Shown: positions 1 to 9,937, numbered from the stretch's first letter. The stretch is 64,000 nt of DNA from Pedobacter lusitanus (GCF_040026395.1 NZ_CP157278.1:3968001-4032000); one strand, 5' to 3'. The notes: generated from the sequence alone by a model not told the origin. Numbers and translations: made by a program.

Positions 1-1
1 A

Positions 2-502
2 CTGGTATCGGATAGGTATGTGAAAAATATGCATGTTGCTGAAGAGATCGTTCAGGACATGTTTCTAAAGATATGGGAAGATAAGGAGCTGTTGCTTTAT
101 GTGAACTCCGTTAAAGCTTATCTGTACAGAAGCGTTGTTAATGCTTCTATCAATTATATCAACAGACAAAAAAACATAGAAAAACATCATCTTAAAATAG
201 CTGAGCATTTAACAGATGACGATATTGACATCATTAATGAACAAAATGAGTTAATCGTACTTCTTTATAATGAAATAGAGCAATTACCCGAAAAATGTCA
301 GAAGGTTTTTAAATTAAGCCGCCTGGAAGGCCTAAAATACAGGGATATAGCTGCTGAATTATCGATTTCTGAGAAAACAGTTGAAAATCATATGAGTAAT
401 GCCCTGAGGTTACTCAGATTGCGCGTGATTCATAATATACATGAAGAAGATCCAAAAAGTAAGGCTAAATATTTCTCTTTACTGTCGCTGTTTCTGTATT
501 AA
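2..502 (+). CDS. ECF-type RNA polymerase sigma factor, 5' end cut by the window edge
   Basis: Sigma-70 family factor of the extracytoplasmic-function group, which directs RNA polymerase to target promoters. The frame is open from base 2 to a stop at 502. The GTG at 20 is the first start-like codon, but the residues before it read on smoothly, so the true start lies outside the window. The visible part begins in late region 2 (VAEEIVQDMFLKIWED). The C-terminal half is region 4 (EQLPEKCQKVFKLSRLEGLKYRDIAAELSISEKTVENH), a helix-turn-helix that reads the -35 element. The next gene is a FecR-type anti-sigma factor followed by susC/susD, so this is probably the FecI-like half of a pair that controls that uptake operon. 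Family is clear; the target promoter is inferred from context. Confidence 0.9.
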   Translation: MVSDRYVKNMHVAEEIVQDMFLKIWEDKELLLYVNSVKAYLYRSVVNASINYINRQKNIEKHHLKIAEHLTDDDIDIINEQNELIVLLYNEIEQLPEKCQKVFKLSRLEGLKYRDIAAELSISEKTVENHMSNALRLLRLRVIHNIHEEDPKSKAKYFSLLSLFLY

Positions 503-601
503 AGACTGTTTTTCTAATTGTTTTAAATAAATATCATTTTTTTGTAAAATAGACTAGGGGTTTTTGGGTGGTTATTTGTCATCCTTACAAAACCAACTAA
601 C

Positions 602-1567
602 TTGAAAGACAATTTAACCTTTCAGAATATTATTCTGAACCATTTTAATGCCCCTGAAGATGAAGTTCTGGCCCGGCAGGTTGCTGACCTCAGAAAACTG
701 TCAGAAGAAAATGAAAGAATTTTTCAGGAGACCAGAACTATTTGGGAATCTGCTGTTTTAACTAAAAGACTGTATGAAATAGATCCTGTCAGCTCGGCCA
801 GAAATTTCAATGCACGTTTAACTGATAAAGGTCATCAGAAGACGAGGTCTTTTGGCTGGCTTAAAATTGCGGCTGTCATTGCAGTAACTGCCAGTGCCGG
901 TATTTTCTTCTATCCCAAAAAAACTCCGGAAGTGCCTTTCTTAGTCAGGGAAACCAAACAGCAGATAGATTCGGTTTTTTTGAGTGACGGTACTAAAGTC
1001 ATTCTGGCTGAGAACAGCCGGATTAAGTATCCTAAAGTATTAGCAGATACTGCACGTGAGGTGATTTTAGTCAAAGGTCAGGCTTTTTTCAAAGTACATC
1101 ATGAAGTAAAGCGGGCTTTTAATGTCCGGGTGGGGCAGTCGAAAGTTACCGTACTGGGAACATCCTTCAATATTAACTATCATCATGCTTCTATCAAACT
1201 GGCGGTGAGTACAGGTAAAGTCATGTTTACCCCAAATGCGATTAGCTCTTCTGCTATTCTGATAGCGGGACAGGCAATCAATTACAGTGAGTCTCAGCAT
1301 AGAATGGAATGGGAAAACGGCTCGAATTCGACTTCATGGATCACGAAAGAGCTTGTCTTTGTGGATATGCCACTTGAAGAAGTTTGCAAGCAGGTTAGCG
1401 CTTATTATAACGTGAACCTGGTAGTTCATGATCAGATGCGCAGTGCCAAAAAGTTCAACGCCAATTTTAAGGACAGCAGTCTTAAAGAAATTCTAACCGT
1501 ACTGAAACAGACCTATAAAATCAGAATCGACTCCAATGAACATCAAATTACTATAAATAACCTATAA
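602..1567 (+). CDS. FecR-family anti-sigma factor
   Basis: Inner-membrane anti-sigma factor of 321 aa. Cytoplasmic N-terminal part, one transmembrane helix at about residues 86-104, then a periplasmic FecR domain (about 118-215, with the pattern SVFLSDGTKVILAENSRIKY and GQAFFKV) and a C-terminal DUF4974/STN-like domain (about 250-320, LVFVDMPLEEVCKQVSAYY). In this family the periplasmic part receives a signal from a TonB receptor and releases the sigma factor. The start is taken as TTG at 602: no ATG or GTG lies in frame between the stop at 545 and this point, and the family usually begins near here. It sits 99 bp after the sigma gene and 35 bp before susC, so sigma, anti-sigma and receptor probably form one regulated unit. 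Confidence 0.9.
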   Translation: MKDNLTFQNIILNHFNAPEDEVLARQVADLRKLSEENERIFQETRTIWESAVLTKRLYEIDPVSSARNFNARLTDKGHQKTRSFGWLKIAAVIAVTASAGIFFYPKKTPEVPFLVRETKQQIDSVFLSDGTKVILAENSRIKYPKVLADTAREVILVKGQAFFKVHHEVKRAFNVRVGQSKVTVLGTSFNINYHHASIKLAVSTGKVMFTPNAISSSAILIAGQAINYSESQHRMEWENGSNSTSWITKELVFVDMPLEEVCKQVSAYYNVNLVVHDQMRSAKKFNANFKDSSLKEILTVLKQTYKIRIDSNEHQITINNL

Positions 1568-1602
1568 CAAATCAACTTAAACCTAATAACTAACAACCAA
1601 TT

Positions 1603-4600
1603 ATGGAGAAAAACTACTCAAAAAAAATGCGTAAACTAAAGTATGGCCTCATGGCTATGCTGATGTGCATTATTTTTTGCACCTCTTCTGCAATGGCAGA
1701 AGAAGCGCAGCGTGAAGCACTTAAAATCGAAAGATTAGATAGTTATCTGAAAAAAATTGAGCAGGCTTACCAGGTAAGTTTCGTTTACGATGCTGCTCAG
1801 ATTAATAAAGCCACAAATCTTGAAGTTCCGGCAAAGCTGGTTTCAATTAGGGCTGACCTGGAGCCCCTGAAGGAAAAAGGGATCAATTATAACATTGTAG
1901 GGAAACAGGTGATTCTAGTAAAAGTCCCGCTCCAGGTTATAAAACAAATGATTACTGTTACCGGCCGTATCACCTCTAAAAAAGATGGCGGATACCTTCC
2001 GGGAGTAAGTATCAGAGAAAAAGGGGCCAGAAATGCGGTTTCCAGTAGTGCTCAGGGTGAATACGCGATTAAAGTTCAGGATAATGCAGTGCTTACGTTC
2101 AGTTTTATCGGTTATAAAACTGTAGTTGCGGAAGTAAATGGCAGAACTAAGATTGATATTACCATGGATGAGGATGCCGGCCAGCTAAATGAAGTAAGCA
2201 TTGTTTCTAATGGATATCAGGATATTAACAAAAAACTGTTTACCGGCTCATCTACTGTGCTAAAGGCTTCTGATGTAAAACGTGATGGTATTACTGATGT
2301 GAGCAGAATGCTGGAAGGCCGGGTTGCCGGTGTATCTGTACAAAACGTATCTGGTACCTTTGGTGCTGCCCCTAAGATCCGTGTCCGTGGTGCAACTTCT
2401 ATTACAGGTGATAACAAGCCATTATGGGTTGTTGACGGGATTATCCTGGAAGATGTGGTAAATATTTCCAACGAGCAGCTTTCTACCGGAGATCCTTCTA
2501 CTTTGGTGGGTTCGTCTGTAGCAGGTTTAAACCCTGATGATATTGAAAGCTTCAACATTCTGAAAGATGCTGCGGCAACTGCTCAGTATGGTGCAAGAGC
2601 GATGAACGGTGTGGTTATTATTACGACCAAAAAAGGTAAAAATACAGATGGTAAACCTGTTATTTCCTATACAGGTAACTTTTCAAGTTATATGAAGCCT
2701 TCTTATAACAATTTTGATATCCTGAATTCTGCAGATCAGATGAATGTTTATCTGGAAATGCAAAACAAAGGGTTGTTAAATCATGCTGATGCTTCACGCG
2801 CTGAAAATGGTGGCGTTTTTACTAAAATGTATAATCAGATGTATATCTATAATCCTTCAACGGATTCTTATGCATTGAGAAATGATGCACCAAGTCAGAA
2901 ACAGTTTTTACAGCGTTATGCAAATGCAAATACGGATTGGTTTGATGTATTATTCAAACAATCATTTATGCAGGAGCATTCTGTAAGTATTTCTTCAGGT
3001 ACTCAGCGTTCAAAAATCTATGCTTCAACCAGTTTTCTAAAGGATAATGGCTGGTCTATTGGTGATAATGTCAAACGTTTTACAGGTAATATCCGTGGAA
3101 ATTTTGAGATCAATGACAGATTAAGCGTTGAATTAATCACCCAGGGATCTATCCGTGATCAGAAAGCTCCGGGTACTTTAGGCAGAAAAGGAAATCCCGT
3201 ATATGGAACATATGACCGCGATTTTGATATTAACCCTTTCAGTTATGCTTTAAATACCAGTCGTACACTGACTCCTTATGATGAAAATGGTAACCGTGAG
3301 TATTTCACCCAGAATTTTGCTCCTTTTAATATCCTCAATGAACTGGAGAATAATACATTAGAACTTAATGTTTTAGATTTAAAAGTGCAGGGAGGGTTAA
3401 AATATAAAATAACTGATAACCTGAAATACTCTTTTGATGGGGCATATCGTTTTGCCAGAACCAGTCAGGAGCACAAGATAACTGAACATTCTAATATGGC
3501 TGAAGCTTACCGTGCAGGTATTAGTCCGCTGGATGCGACCATTAAAAGGAGAAACAGATTCTTGTACAAGAATCCGGATGATCCTAATGCATTGCCGGTT
3601 TCTGTATTGCCTTTTGGTGGATTCTATAATACCAATGATGATAACATTACCAATTACTATGTGCGTAATAGTTTAGAGTATAATAAGGTATTTAATACAG
3701 ATCATACCGTAAATATTTTTGGTACACAGGAATTACGCTATATCGATCGTCAGAATAAAACTTTTGATGGTTATGGTTATCAGTATGACAAGGGGGGAGT
3801 ACCGTTTATTGATCCTGCTATCGTAAAATCAAATGTTGAAGGTGGTTTCAATTATTACAGTATGGGATACCGTTACGAAAGGTATCTGAACTACTCGTTA
3901 AGAGGTGCCTATTCTTATAAAGGAAAGTATGCTTTTAATGCGACAGGAAGATATGATGGTTCAAACCTTTTAGGCGAATCTACTACTGCCAGATGGTTGC
4001 CTACATGGAATGTGTCGGGTTCATGGAATATCGATACTGAAAACTTCATGCAGAATGCAGCGATTAAAAAGATAGTTAACCGTGCGACTTTACGTGCGAC
4101 TTATGGTTTGGTTGCAAGTATGGGAGATGCGACAAACTCAAGTCTTGTCGTAAAGAGTATGGCGACCAAACGTCCTTATCTGACTGAAAAGGAAACCAAA
4201 CTTTATATTTCAGGTTTGGAAAACTCTGAGCTGACTTTTGAAAAATTGAATGAATTCAACATAGGTCTTGATCTGGGTTTATTTGATGAACGCCTTTCAT
4301 TAACTGTAGATGCCTACAAAAGAAAAAGTTTTGACCTGATCGGTGAATTCAGAACAGGTGGAATTGGTGGTGAAGCAGTGAAAAAAGCTAATTATGCTGA
4401 TATGAAATCTCAGGGTATTGAGGTTGCACTTGGCGGAACAGTTCTTAAAGCAGGTGATTTTAACTGGAAAACACAGATCATCTTTGCACATAACACGAAT
4501 AAAATTACCAACCTGAAAAGCCAGCCGCTGATTTTTGGGCTAACTGGTGCTGATGGTGGTGCTCTGGAGGGATATGCTCAAAGAGGATTATTCTCCCTGG

Positions 4601-5238
4601 ATTTTAAAGGGCTGGATCCGAAAAATGGTTCACCAAGTTTTATCAATGAATATGGACAAGTTGGAAATGATATTAACTTACAAAGTAATCAGGTTCAATA
4701 TTTAAAATATGAAGGTCCGGTAGATCCTACTTATACAGGAGGTTTCTCTAATACTTTCAAATATAAAGAGTTTACCTTATCGACTTTAATCACGTTTGCT
4801 GCAGGAAATAAAGTAAGATTAAACCCTGCTTTCAAAACCTCATACAGTGACCTGGATGCCATGCCCCGCGGCTTTTTAGACAGATGGGTATTACCAGGTG
4901 ATGAATTGAAAACGAACTGGCCTTCTATTCTTGATAAACAACAGGCTGCGGCTTTTGAAAGAATATATGCTTATAGTAACTATAATTATTCTACAGAAAG
5001 AGTTGCAGATGGTGGTTTTGTGAGAATGAAACAAATCATATTAAGTTATGCAGTTCCGGCAGCATTCTCGAAAAAATTAGGTTTTACTAATTCGTCGCTG
5101 AGTTTTGTTGGAAACAACTTATTCCTGATTTATTCAGATAAAAAGCTAAATGGTCAGGATCCTGAGTTTTTTGGCACAGGAGGAGTAGCCCTGCCAATCC
5201 CACGTCAGTTTACATTATCATTAAAAGTAGGATTCTAA
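1603..5238 (+). CDS. SusC/RagA-family TonB-dependent outer membrane receptor with STN domain
   Basis: Outer-membrane TonB-dependent transporter of 1211 aa, the barrel half of a SusCD uptake pair. Order of parts: signal peptide ending near SSAMAEE (about residue 33), STN signalling domain (about 40-105, LDSYLKKIEQAYQVSFVYD), carboxypeptidase-regulatory-like domain (about 117-200, ITVTGRITSKKDGGYLPGVSI), TonB-box-like LNEVSIVSNGYQ, plug (about 210-345, including VRGATSITGDNKPLWVVDG and ILKDAAATAQYGARAMNGVV), then the beta barrel ending in FTLSLKVGF. The STN domain is the part that contacts a FecR partner, which fits the upstream anti-sigma gene. The substrate is unknown. No polysaccharide-degrading enzyme is nearby, so a glycan substrate is not supported here. 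Confidence 0.95.
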   Translation: MEKNYSKKMRKLKYGLMAMLMCIIFCTSSAMAEEAQREALKIERLDSYLKKIEQAYQVSFVYDAAQINKATNLEVPAKLVSIRADLEPLKEKGINYNIVGKQVILVKVPLQVIKQMITVTGRITSKKDGGYLPGVSIREKGARNAVSSSAQGEYAIKVQDNAVLTFSFIGYKTVVAEVNGRTKIDITMDEDAGQLNEVSIVSNGYQDINKKLFTGSSTVLKASDVKRDGITDVSRMLEGRVAGVSVQNVSGTFGAAPKIRVRGATSITGDNKPLWVVDGIILEDVVNISNEQLSTGDPSTLVGSSVAGLNPDDIESFNILKDAAATAQYGARAMNGVVIITTKKGKNTDGKPVISYTGNFSSYMKPSYNNFDILNSADQMNVYLEMQNKGLLNHADASRAENGGVFTKMYNQMYIYNPSTDSYALRNDAPSQKQFLQRYANANTDWFDVLFKQSFMQEHSVSISSGTQRSKIYASTSFLKDNGWSIGDNVKRFTGNIRGNFEINDRLSVELITQGSIRDQKAPGTLGRKGNPVYGTYDRDFDINPFSYALNTSRTLTPYDENGNREYFTQNFAPFNILNELENNTLELNVLDLKVQGGLKYKITDNLKYSFDGAYRFARTSQEHKITEHSNMAEAYRAGISPLDATIKRRNRFLYKNPDDPNALPVSVLPFGGFYNTNDDNITNYYVRNSLEYNKVFNTDHTVNIFGTQELRYIDRQNKTFDGYGYQYDKGGVPFIDPAIVKSNVEGGFNYYSMGYRYERYLNYSLRGAYSYKGKYAFNATGRYDGSNLLGESTTARWLPTWNVSGSWNIDTENFMQNAAIKKIVNRATLRATYGLVASMGDATNSSLVVKSMATKRPYLTEKETKLYISGLENSELTFEKLNEFNIGLDLGLFDERLSLTVDAYKRKSFDLIGEFRTGGIGGEAVKKANYADMKSQGIEVALGGTVLKAGDFNWKTQIIFAHNTNKITNLKSQPLIFGLTGADGGALEGYAQRGLFSLDFKGLDPKNGSPSFINEYGQVGNDINLQSNQVQYLKYEGPVDPTYTGGFSNTFKYKEFTLSTLITFAAGNKVRLNPAFKTSYSDLDAMPRGFLDRWVLPGDELKTNWPSILDKQQAAAFERIYAYSNYNYSTERVADGGFVRMKQIILSYAVPAAFSKKLGFTNSSLSFVGNNLFLIYSDKKLNGQDPEFFGTGGVALPIPRQFTLSLKVGF

Positions 5239-5248
5239 AGAGAACAAC

Positions 5249-6712
5249 ATGAAAAAAATATATATACCGTTTCTTGCATTGGCTCTGGTCTCTACCGGAG
5301 GCTGTAAAAAATTTCTGGAACATTCACCAGATCAGAGAACACAAATAAATTCTGTAGATAAAGTTGCACAACTATTAACCAGTGCTTATCCGGAGTCTAA
5401 CTTTATTGCTTTTGCTGAGGCAGCATCAGATAATATGGAAGATAAAGGACCTCAGGTAACAAATCAGGAGAGATTTGTTACACTGCCTTATTTCTGGCAG
5501 GACAATCCGGATAATTCTCAGGATACACCTACTGATTACTGGAATGGAAGTTATGCGGCTATTGCTGCTGCAAATGAAGCATTGGCGGCTATTGAAAAAG
5601 CTGAAGATAAAACTGCATATCAGCCCTATAAAGGGGAAGCTTTACTGGCGCGTGCTTATGCACATTTCATGCTGGTTACGTTGTATTCAAAAGTTTATAA
5701 CCCGGGAGGTGATAATACTTCTCCGGGGATTCCTTATGTTACCACGCCCGAAAAAGTGGTGAACGGACAGTATACCCGCGGAACAGTAGCTTCAGTATAC
5801 GCGCAGATTGAAAAGGATCTGGTTGAAGGCTTACCATTAATTAAAAACAGTGCTTATGGAACTCCAAAATATCATTTCAATATAGCAGCAGCACATGCTT
5901 TTGCAGCAAGATTCTATTTGTTCAAAAAAGATTATGCTAAAGTAATAGAGCATGTAAGTGCAATTTCATCAGGTAATGCCTTTGCAGGGATTATCAGACC
6001 ATGGAGTACCCGCTACCTGAATTATTCAGGAGCTGAGATGTATACCAATTTCACCATGGCAACAGAGCCTTCTACTTTGCTCCTGATAGAAACAGCTTCT
6101 TCGTGGGCAAGAACAAGAACTAACCGTTATGGATTTGGCCAGACACTGAATAATGCAATGTTTGGCATTGCCAATGTTACCGGTAAGCGATGGGTGCATT
6201 CAGTGTATAATTACAGTGTGCCAAATTATTCACTTTTAAAATGGAACGAGTATTTTGTTAAAACAAGTCAGAATGCAACTATTGGGGAGCCTTATACAAT
6301 CGTTCCGGTATTGACTACTGATGAAGCCTTAATCAACAGAGCGGAAGCTTATGCTGCTACCGGACAAAATGAACTGGCCATTCAGGATCTGAATACTTTT
6401 GCGAGCACAAGACTTGCTAATTATAATGTAGTGTCTGATGGACTTACATTAACTAAGATTGCCAGTTATTACGGTACTTCGGATGTTAAACAAGGACTGA
6501 TTTATACTGTGCTTGACTTTAAGAAAGCCGAATTTGTAATGGAAGGTTTGAGGTGGTTTGATATTTTGAGATATAATCTGCCGGTTAAGCATAATGTTGT
6601 AGCAGCGAATGGAAGTTCTACTACTATAGAATTGAAAGCTGACGATCCGCGCAGGCTGTTCCAAATGCCATCACAAGTTGAACTGTCTGGTATATCACTG
6701 AACCCTAGATAA
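5249..6712 (+). CDS. SusD/RagB-family nutrient-binding lipoprotein
   Basis: Outer-membrane lipoprotein of 487 aa that forms the lid of the SusC-type barrel and captures substrate. It has a lipoprotein signal with lipobox STGGC (Cys19). The body carries SusD features: TPR-like repeats such as YKGEALLARAYAHFMLVTLYSKVY and, near the end, KAEFVMEGLRWFDILRYNLPV followed by DDPRRLFQMPSQV. It starts 10 bp after susC and is clearly in the same operon. Length is typical of the family. The ligand cannot be told from sequence. Confidence 0.93.
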   Translation: MKKIYIPFLALALVSTGGCKKFLEHSPDQRTQINSVDKVAQLLTSAYPESNFIAFAEAASDNMEDKGPQVTNQERFVTLPYFWQDNPDNSQDTPTDYWNGSYAAIAAANEALAAIEKAEDKTAYQPYKGEALLARAYAHFMLVTLYSKVYNPGGDNTSPGIPYVTTPEKVVNGQYTRGTVASVYAQIEKDLVEGLPLIKNSAYGTPKYHFNIAAAHAFAARFYLFKKDYAKVIEHVSAISSGNAFAGIIRPWSTRYLNYSGAEMYTNFTMATEPSTLLLIETASSWARTRTNRYGFGQTLNNAMFGIANVTGKRWVHSVYNYSVPNYSLLKWNEYFVKTSQNATIGEPYTIVPVLTTDEALINRAEAYAATGQNELAIQDLNTFASTRLANYNVVSDGLTLTKIASYYGTSDVKQGLIYTVLDFKKAEFVMEGLRWFDILRYNLPVKHNVVAANGSSTTIELKADDPRRLFQMPSQVELSGISLNPR

Positions 6713-6718
6713 TTAATT

Positions 6719-8065
6719 ATGAAAAATATATTTAATACAGGTGTTTTTACACTCATCATTTTAATGGCACTGGCTTCCTGCAAAAAGGAAGAAAAATTAA
6801 ATGCGAATCTGAATATCATAGATAAAAATATTATTGATAAAACCGCCCGGGATTTGTGGCTGGAAAACAATTATTTGATTCCTTATAACATAGAAACGAA
6901 ATATAGATTTGACCGTTTTGAGCTGGACAATGGAAAGAATATTACTCCTCCGGATGAGTCGCAGGTTATTCCTATGATGGAAACTGTGAGGGATGTATGG
7001 ATTAAGCCTTTTGAGAAGATCGGAGGAGCTGATTTTATTAAAAGAATTTCTCCAAAACAATTTGTTCTGGCAGGTAGTGCTGCTTATAATCAGGACGGAA
7101 GTATCACACTGGGAACTGCTGAAGGTGGTCGTAAAATCGTATTGTATGTAGTTAATACTTTTGATAAAACTAACCTGGCTTCTGTAAAACAAGCTATTCA
7201 GGTTATCCAGCATGAATACACCCATATTTTGAATCAGACTGTAGATTATCAGACAGATTTTCAGACTATTTCGAAAGGTGGATATATGGGTAACTGGCTT
7301 TTAGGAACTCTGGCAGAAGCAAGAGCACTGGGCTTTATTACACAGTATGCAAGAGCGGCTCCTGAGGAAGATTATGCTGAAATGTCGTCCAATATGCTTA
7401 TGATGGGTCGTGTGGCTTATAATGCAGCTGTAAGTACAGCTCCTGCTGATGCGCAGGTAAAGTTGAAAAAGAAAGAACAATATGTAGTAGATTACTTTAA
7501 GTCTGCCTTTAATATTGATTTTTATGCTTTACAGACTGAGGTGCAAAATGCATTATATAATATAAGTACTCCGGTATTAGCTAAGCTGATCGGACCGGGT
7601 ATTGGCTATACTACCATGTATTCTAATCCGGGTAAAGACGCCAATCAGTCAGCTGAATTTGCAGACTTGTGGAAAACGGCTGCGACAAATATGACTGGTG
7701 CCGGATTTAGTTTGCAGGATGTAAAGATGACTTTCAAGGCAGCAGGTACGATGACGTTAACTTATAGTTTTACCCGGGGTACTACAGTATTTTTTGCTGA
7801 TGCTGATTATACAATCAAGATAGATGCTGCGGGTGTAGCCACCCTTGCTTTGGTGACTCCTCAGCCAACGACGACTACTTATGGTAATATGACTTTTGTA
7901 GCTACGCAAATGGCCGGAGTTAACAACTATTTCAAAAATAATAAATTCAAAATTGACTGGATCAATACAATTATACCGGGTAATATTGGTGGTTTAGGGT
8001 CTTTGGGTGCGTTTTATAAGCAGACTGACCCAAAGTCGTATTTCTATGGTGTTATGGGACAATAA
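6719..8065 (+). CDS. Substrate import-associated zinc metallohydrolase lipoprotein (HExxH)
   Basis: Putative surface or periplasmic zinc peptidase of 448 aa. A lipoprotein signal with lipobox ALASC (Cys21) is followed by a segment containing the zinc motif HEYTH (His165, Glu166, His169). This matches a Bacteroidota group of HExxH lipoproteins that sit directly after SusC/SusD genes. The gene begins 6 bp after the susD stop, so it is co-transcribed. A role in trimming a peptide or protein substrate before import is inferred from the motif and operon position. No third zinc ligand was assigned with confidence. Confidence 0.82.
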   Translation: MKNIFNTGVFTLIILMALASCKKEEKLNANLNIIDKNIIDKTARDLWLENNYLIPYNIETKYRFDRFELDNGKNITPPDESQVIPMMETVRDVWIKPFEKIGGADFIKRISPKQFVLAGSAAYNQDGSITLGTAEGGRKIVLYVVNTFDKTNLASVKQAIQVIQHEYTHILNQTVDYQTDFQTISKGGYMGNWLLGTLAEARALGFITQYARAAPEEDYAEMSSNMLMMGRVAYNAAVSTAPADAQVKLKKKEQYVVDYFKSAFNIDFYALQTEVQNALYNISTPVLAKLIGPGIGYTTMYSNPGKDANQSAEFADLWKTAATNMTGAGFSLQDVKMTFKAAGTMTLTYSFTRGTTVFFADADYTIKIDAAGVATLALVTPQPTTTTYGNMTFVATQMAGVNNYFKNNKFKIDWINTIIPGNIGGLGSLGAFYKQTDPKSYFYGVMGQ

Positions 8066-8081
8066 TTTAAAAGATAAACAA

Positions 8082-9398
8082 ATGAAAAGAATCATCATAT
8101 ATGCTTTGCTATCCATAGGAGTATTTTCTGGCTGTAAAAAGAACAACGAGATACTGGTGGATGGAGAAAGACCAGAAGACAGAGTAGCTGAGGCACTCAC
8201 CAAATACAGTGACCAATTAACAGATAGCCCTTACGGTTGGAAGGCCTATTTATACCCGGCAGGGGGCGGCGGGTTTTCATTCTATCTGAACTTTACCAAA
8301 AAGAACAGGGTAACGATGTATTCAGATTTGGATAATGGCCCGGCAACGACTGCTAAAGAAAGCTCATATCGCTTAAGAGCAAGTATGAATCCTTCTTTGG
8401 TATTTGATACTTATAATTACATGCATATACTCGCTGATCCGGATGCAAGGGTATTTGGAGGAACACCGGGATGGGGTTTGTATTCTGATTTTGAATTTAA
8501 CTTTGGAGTACAGACTGGTGATACTTTAAAGCTAACCGGTAAATTGCTGGACAGTAAACTGGTTATGGTGAGAGCAACCAAAGCTGAGCAGGATGCTTAT
8601 AACAATAAAGGTCTGCTGACTTCATTAGTGACTTCAACAGATTATATCGCTGCGAACAGTACATTGTATACCAATATTGACGGGGCGGTTAACTTACAGA
8701 CTATCTTTGATTATTTTCAGAAGAAAATGACCCTGGTATGGGATGATAAGGGAACGATCAGTTCTGCGATCAGCCCTTTTGTTTTTACACTAAACGGCAT
8801 ATTACTGCAGGATCCTGTTTCCTATAAAGGTAAACTGCTGAGGGAGTTTATATGGGATGCAGCAACGCAGGGATTTTATACTACTGTTGATGGGAAAAGA
8901 TTTGATCTGAAATCATCTCCTTCACCATTATTACCATTAAATGCACTGATAGGGATCAACTATACTTCGGTAACAGTCCCTAATGGAACTACTTATCCGG
9001 GATGGTCTGCAGATTTTATAGCCAGAAGAGCTAAGGCAGCATCAGGTACGCTAACGAGTGGGTACAACCTGAGACTGGATAAGATGGCTTTAGTATTTAA
9101 TGTGAACCAAAGCATGCTGACATTAACCGCAGACGTATATCAGACTGCAAACAAATTTCTGGCTATCTATCCTTATAGTTATACCAAAACTCCGGCAGGA
9201 GTGTATAAGTTTACTTTAGGGGCAATGAATGGTAATGCTTCGGTAATTGCTACTGCGATGGCACCGCTGCTCAGTGAAAGATTAGGTGCTGATACCTTTA
9301 CCCTGGATTACTTTACGAATCTAACTAACAAACAGGTATTGGGTCAGTTTAAAAGTGTTGAACACCCTGATTTTGCATTTACGGGTACGCTACAATAA
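8082..9398 (+). CDS. DUF4302-like lipoprotein of the SusCD operon
   Basis: Lipoprotein of 438 aa. The ATG at 8082 is chosen because it puts a signal sequence with lipobox FSGC (Cys18) at the N-terminus; the open frame before it only overlaps the end of the previous gene. The mature start (NEILVDGERPEDRVAEALTKYSDQLTDSPYGWKAYLYPAGGGGFSFYLNF) resembles DUF4302 proteins, which recur beside HExxH lipoproteins in SusCD operons of Bacteroidota. The function is unknown; an accessory substrate-binding role is a guess from context. It is the last gene of the operon and is followed by a strong terminator. Confidence 0.75.
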   Translation: MKRIIIYALLSIGVFSGCKKNNEILVDGERPEDRVAEALTKYSDQLTDSPYGWKAYLYPAGGGGFSFYLNFTKKNRVTMYSDLDNGPATTAKESSYRLRASMNPSLVFDTYNYMHILADPDARVFGGTPGWGLYSDFEFNFGVQTGDTLKLTGKLLDSKLVMVRATKAEQDAYNNKGLLTSLVTSTDYIAANSTLYTNIDGAVNLQTIFDYFQKKMTLVWDDKGTISSAISPFVFTLNGILLQDPVSYKGKLLREFIWDAATQGFYTTVDGKRFDLKSSPSPLLPLNALIGINYTSVTVPNGTTYPGWSADFIARRAKAASGTLTSGYNLRLDKMALVFNVNQSMLTLTADVYQTANKFLAIYPYSYTKTPAGVYKFTLGAMNGNASVIATAMAPLLSERLGADTFTLDYFTNLTNKQVLGQFKSVEHPDFAFTGTLQ

Positions 9399-9428
9399 AT
9401 TCTGTCACACCTTGAAAAACAAATAGCT

Positions 9429-9464
9429 AAGCTTCTCTTCTTTAATTAGAAGGGAAGCTTTTTT
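9429..9464 (+). terminator. Rho-independent terminator of the SusCD operon
   Basis: A 13-bp stem (arms 9429-9441 and 9448-9460, one G-U pair) with a 6-nt loop is followed at once by a T run. It lies 30 bp after the DUF4302-like gene and fits as the end of the sigma-FecR-SusCD transcript. Confidence 0.85.
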
Positions 9465-9598
9465 ATTTACCTCTTTACTTTACGCGACACTATTGGGGAT
9501 TTATTTAATGAGTGGGGAAAATAATTCCCCAATTGAGCACTTTTTTCCCCTTATACGATGTATTTAGATCTACCTGGAAATCGGTATATCGCTTTGAT

Positions 9599-9937
9599 TT
9601 AATGAGCAGCAGACTTTTGAGTCCTTATGATTTCATATAACTGAATTATTTTTTTCTGCTGATCGTTATATTTTTCACTCAGTTCATCCAGCTGTTTTTT
9701 TACATCCGGATATTGTTCATCCTGGGCATCTTTTTCTCCGATACGCAGCATATCAATTATTGAAACACCGTATATATCAGCTATTTGCTGAACTTTATAG
9801 AAAGACACGTCTGTTATTCCAGTCTCTATTTTAGAGTAGGCTGTAACAGATATACCCAACTGATCGGCTACAATTTTCTGGCTAATGCAATGTGTGTTAC
9901 GAATTGCTCTAAGCTTTTTTCCAATATTTTGAATCAT
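9599..9937 (-). CDS. XRE-family helix-turn-helix regulator
   Basis: Small DNA-binding protein of 112 aa. Residues about 5-62 are a Cro/CI-type HTH (IGKKLRAIRNTHCISQKIVADQLGISVTAYSKIETGITDVSFYKVQQIADIYGVSIIDML). Residues about 75-105 are a short charged, possibly coiled tail (KKQLDELSEKYNDQQKKIIQLYEII). It is a lone gene on the minus strand, convergent with the uptake operon, with about 1 kb of gene-free DNA on its upstream side that leads to the polysaccharide locus. Control of either neighbour is possible but not shown. Confidence 0.85.
   Translation of the reverse strand: MIQNIGKKLRAIRNTHCISQKIVADQLGISVTAYSKIETGITDVSFYKVQQIADIYGVSIIDMLRIGEKDAQDEQYPDVKKQLDELSEKYNDQQKKIIQLYEIIRTQKSAAH

Noticed and set aside
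5475..5762. 95-residue frame inside susD
   Set aside because: It is a shadow of the real susD frame with Leu/Ile-rich random content.
8007..8081. Longer start for the DUF4302-like protein
   Set aside because: It runs inside the previous gene and would put 25 residues in front of a clear lipoprotein signal.
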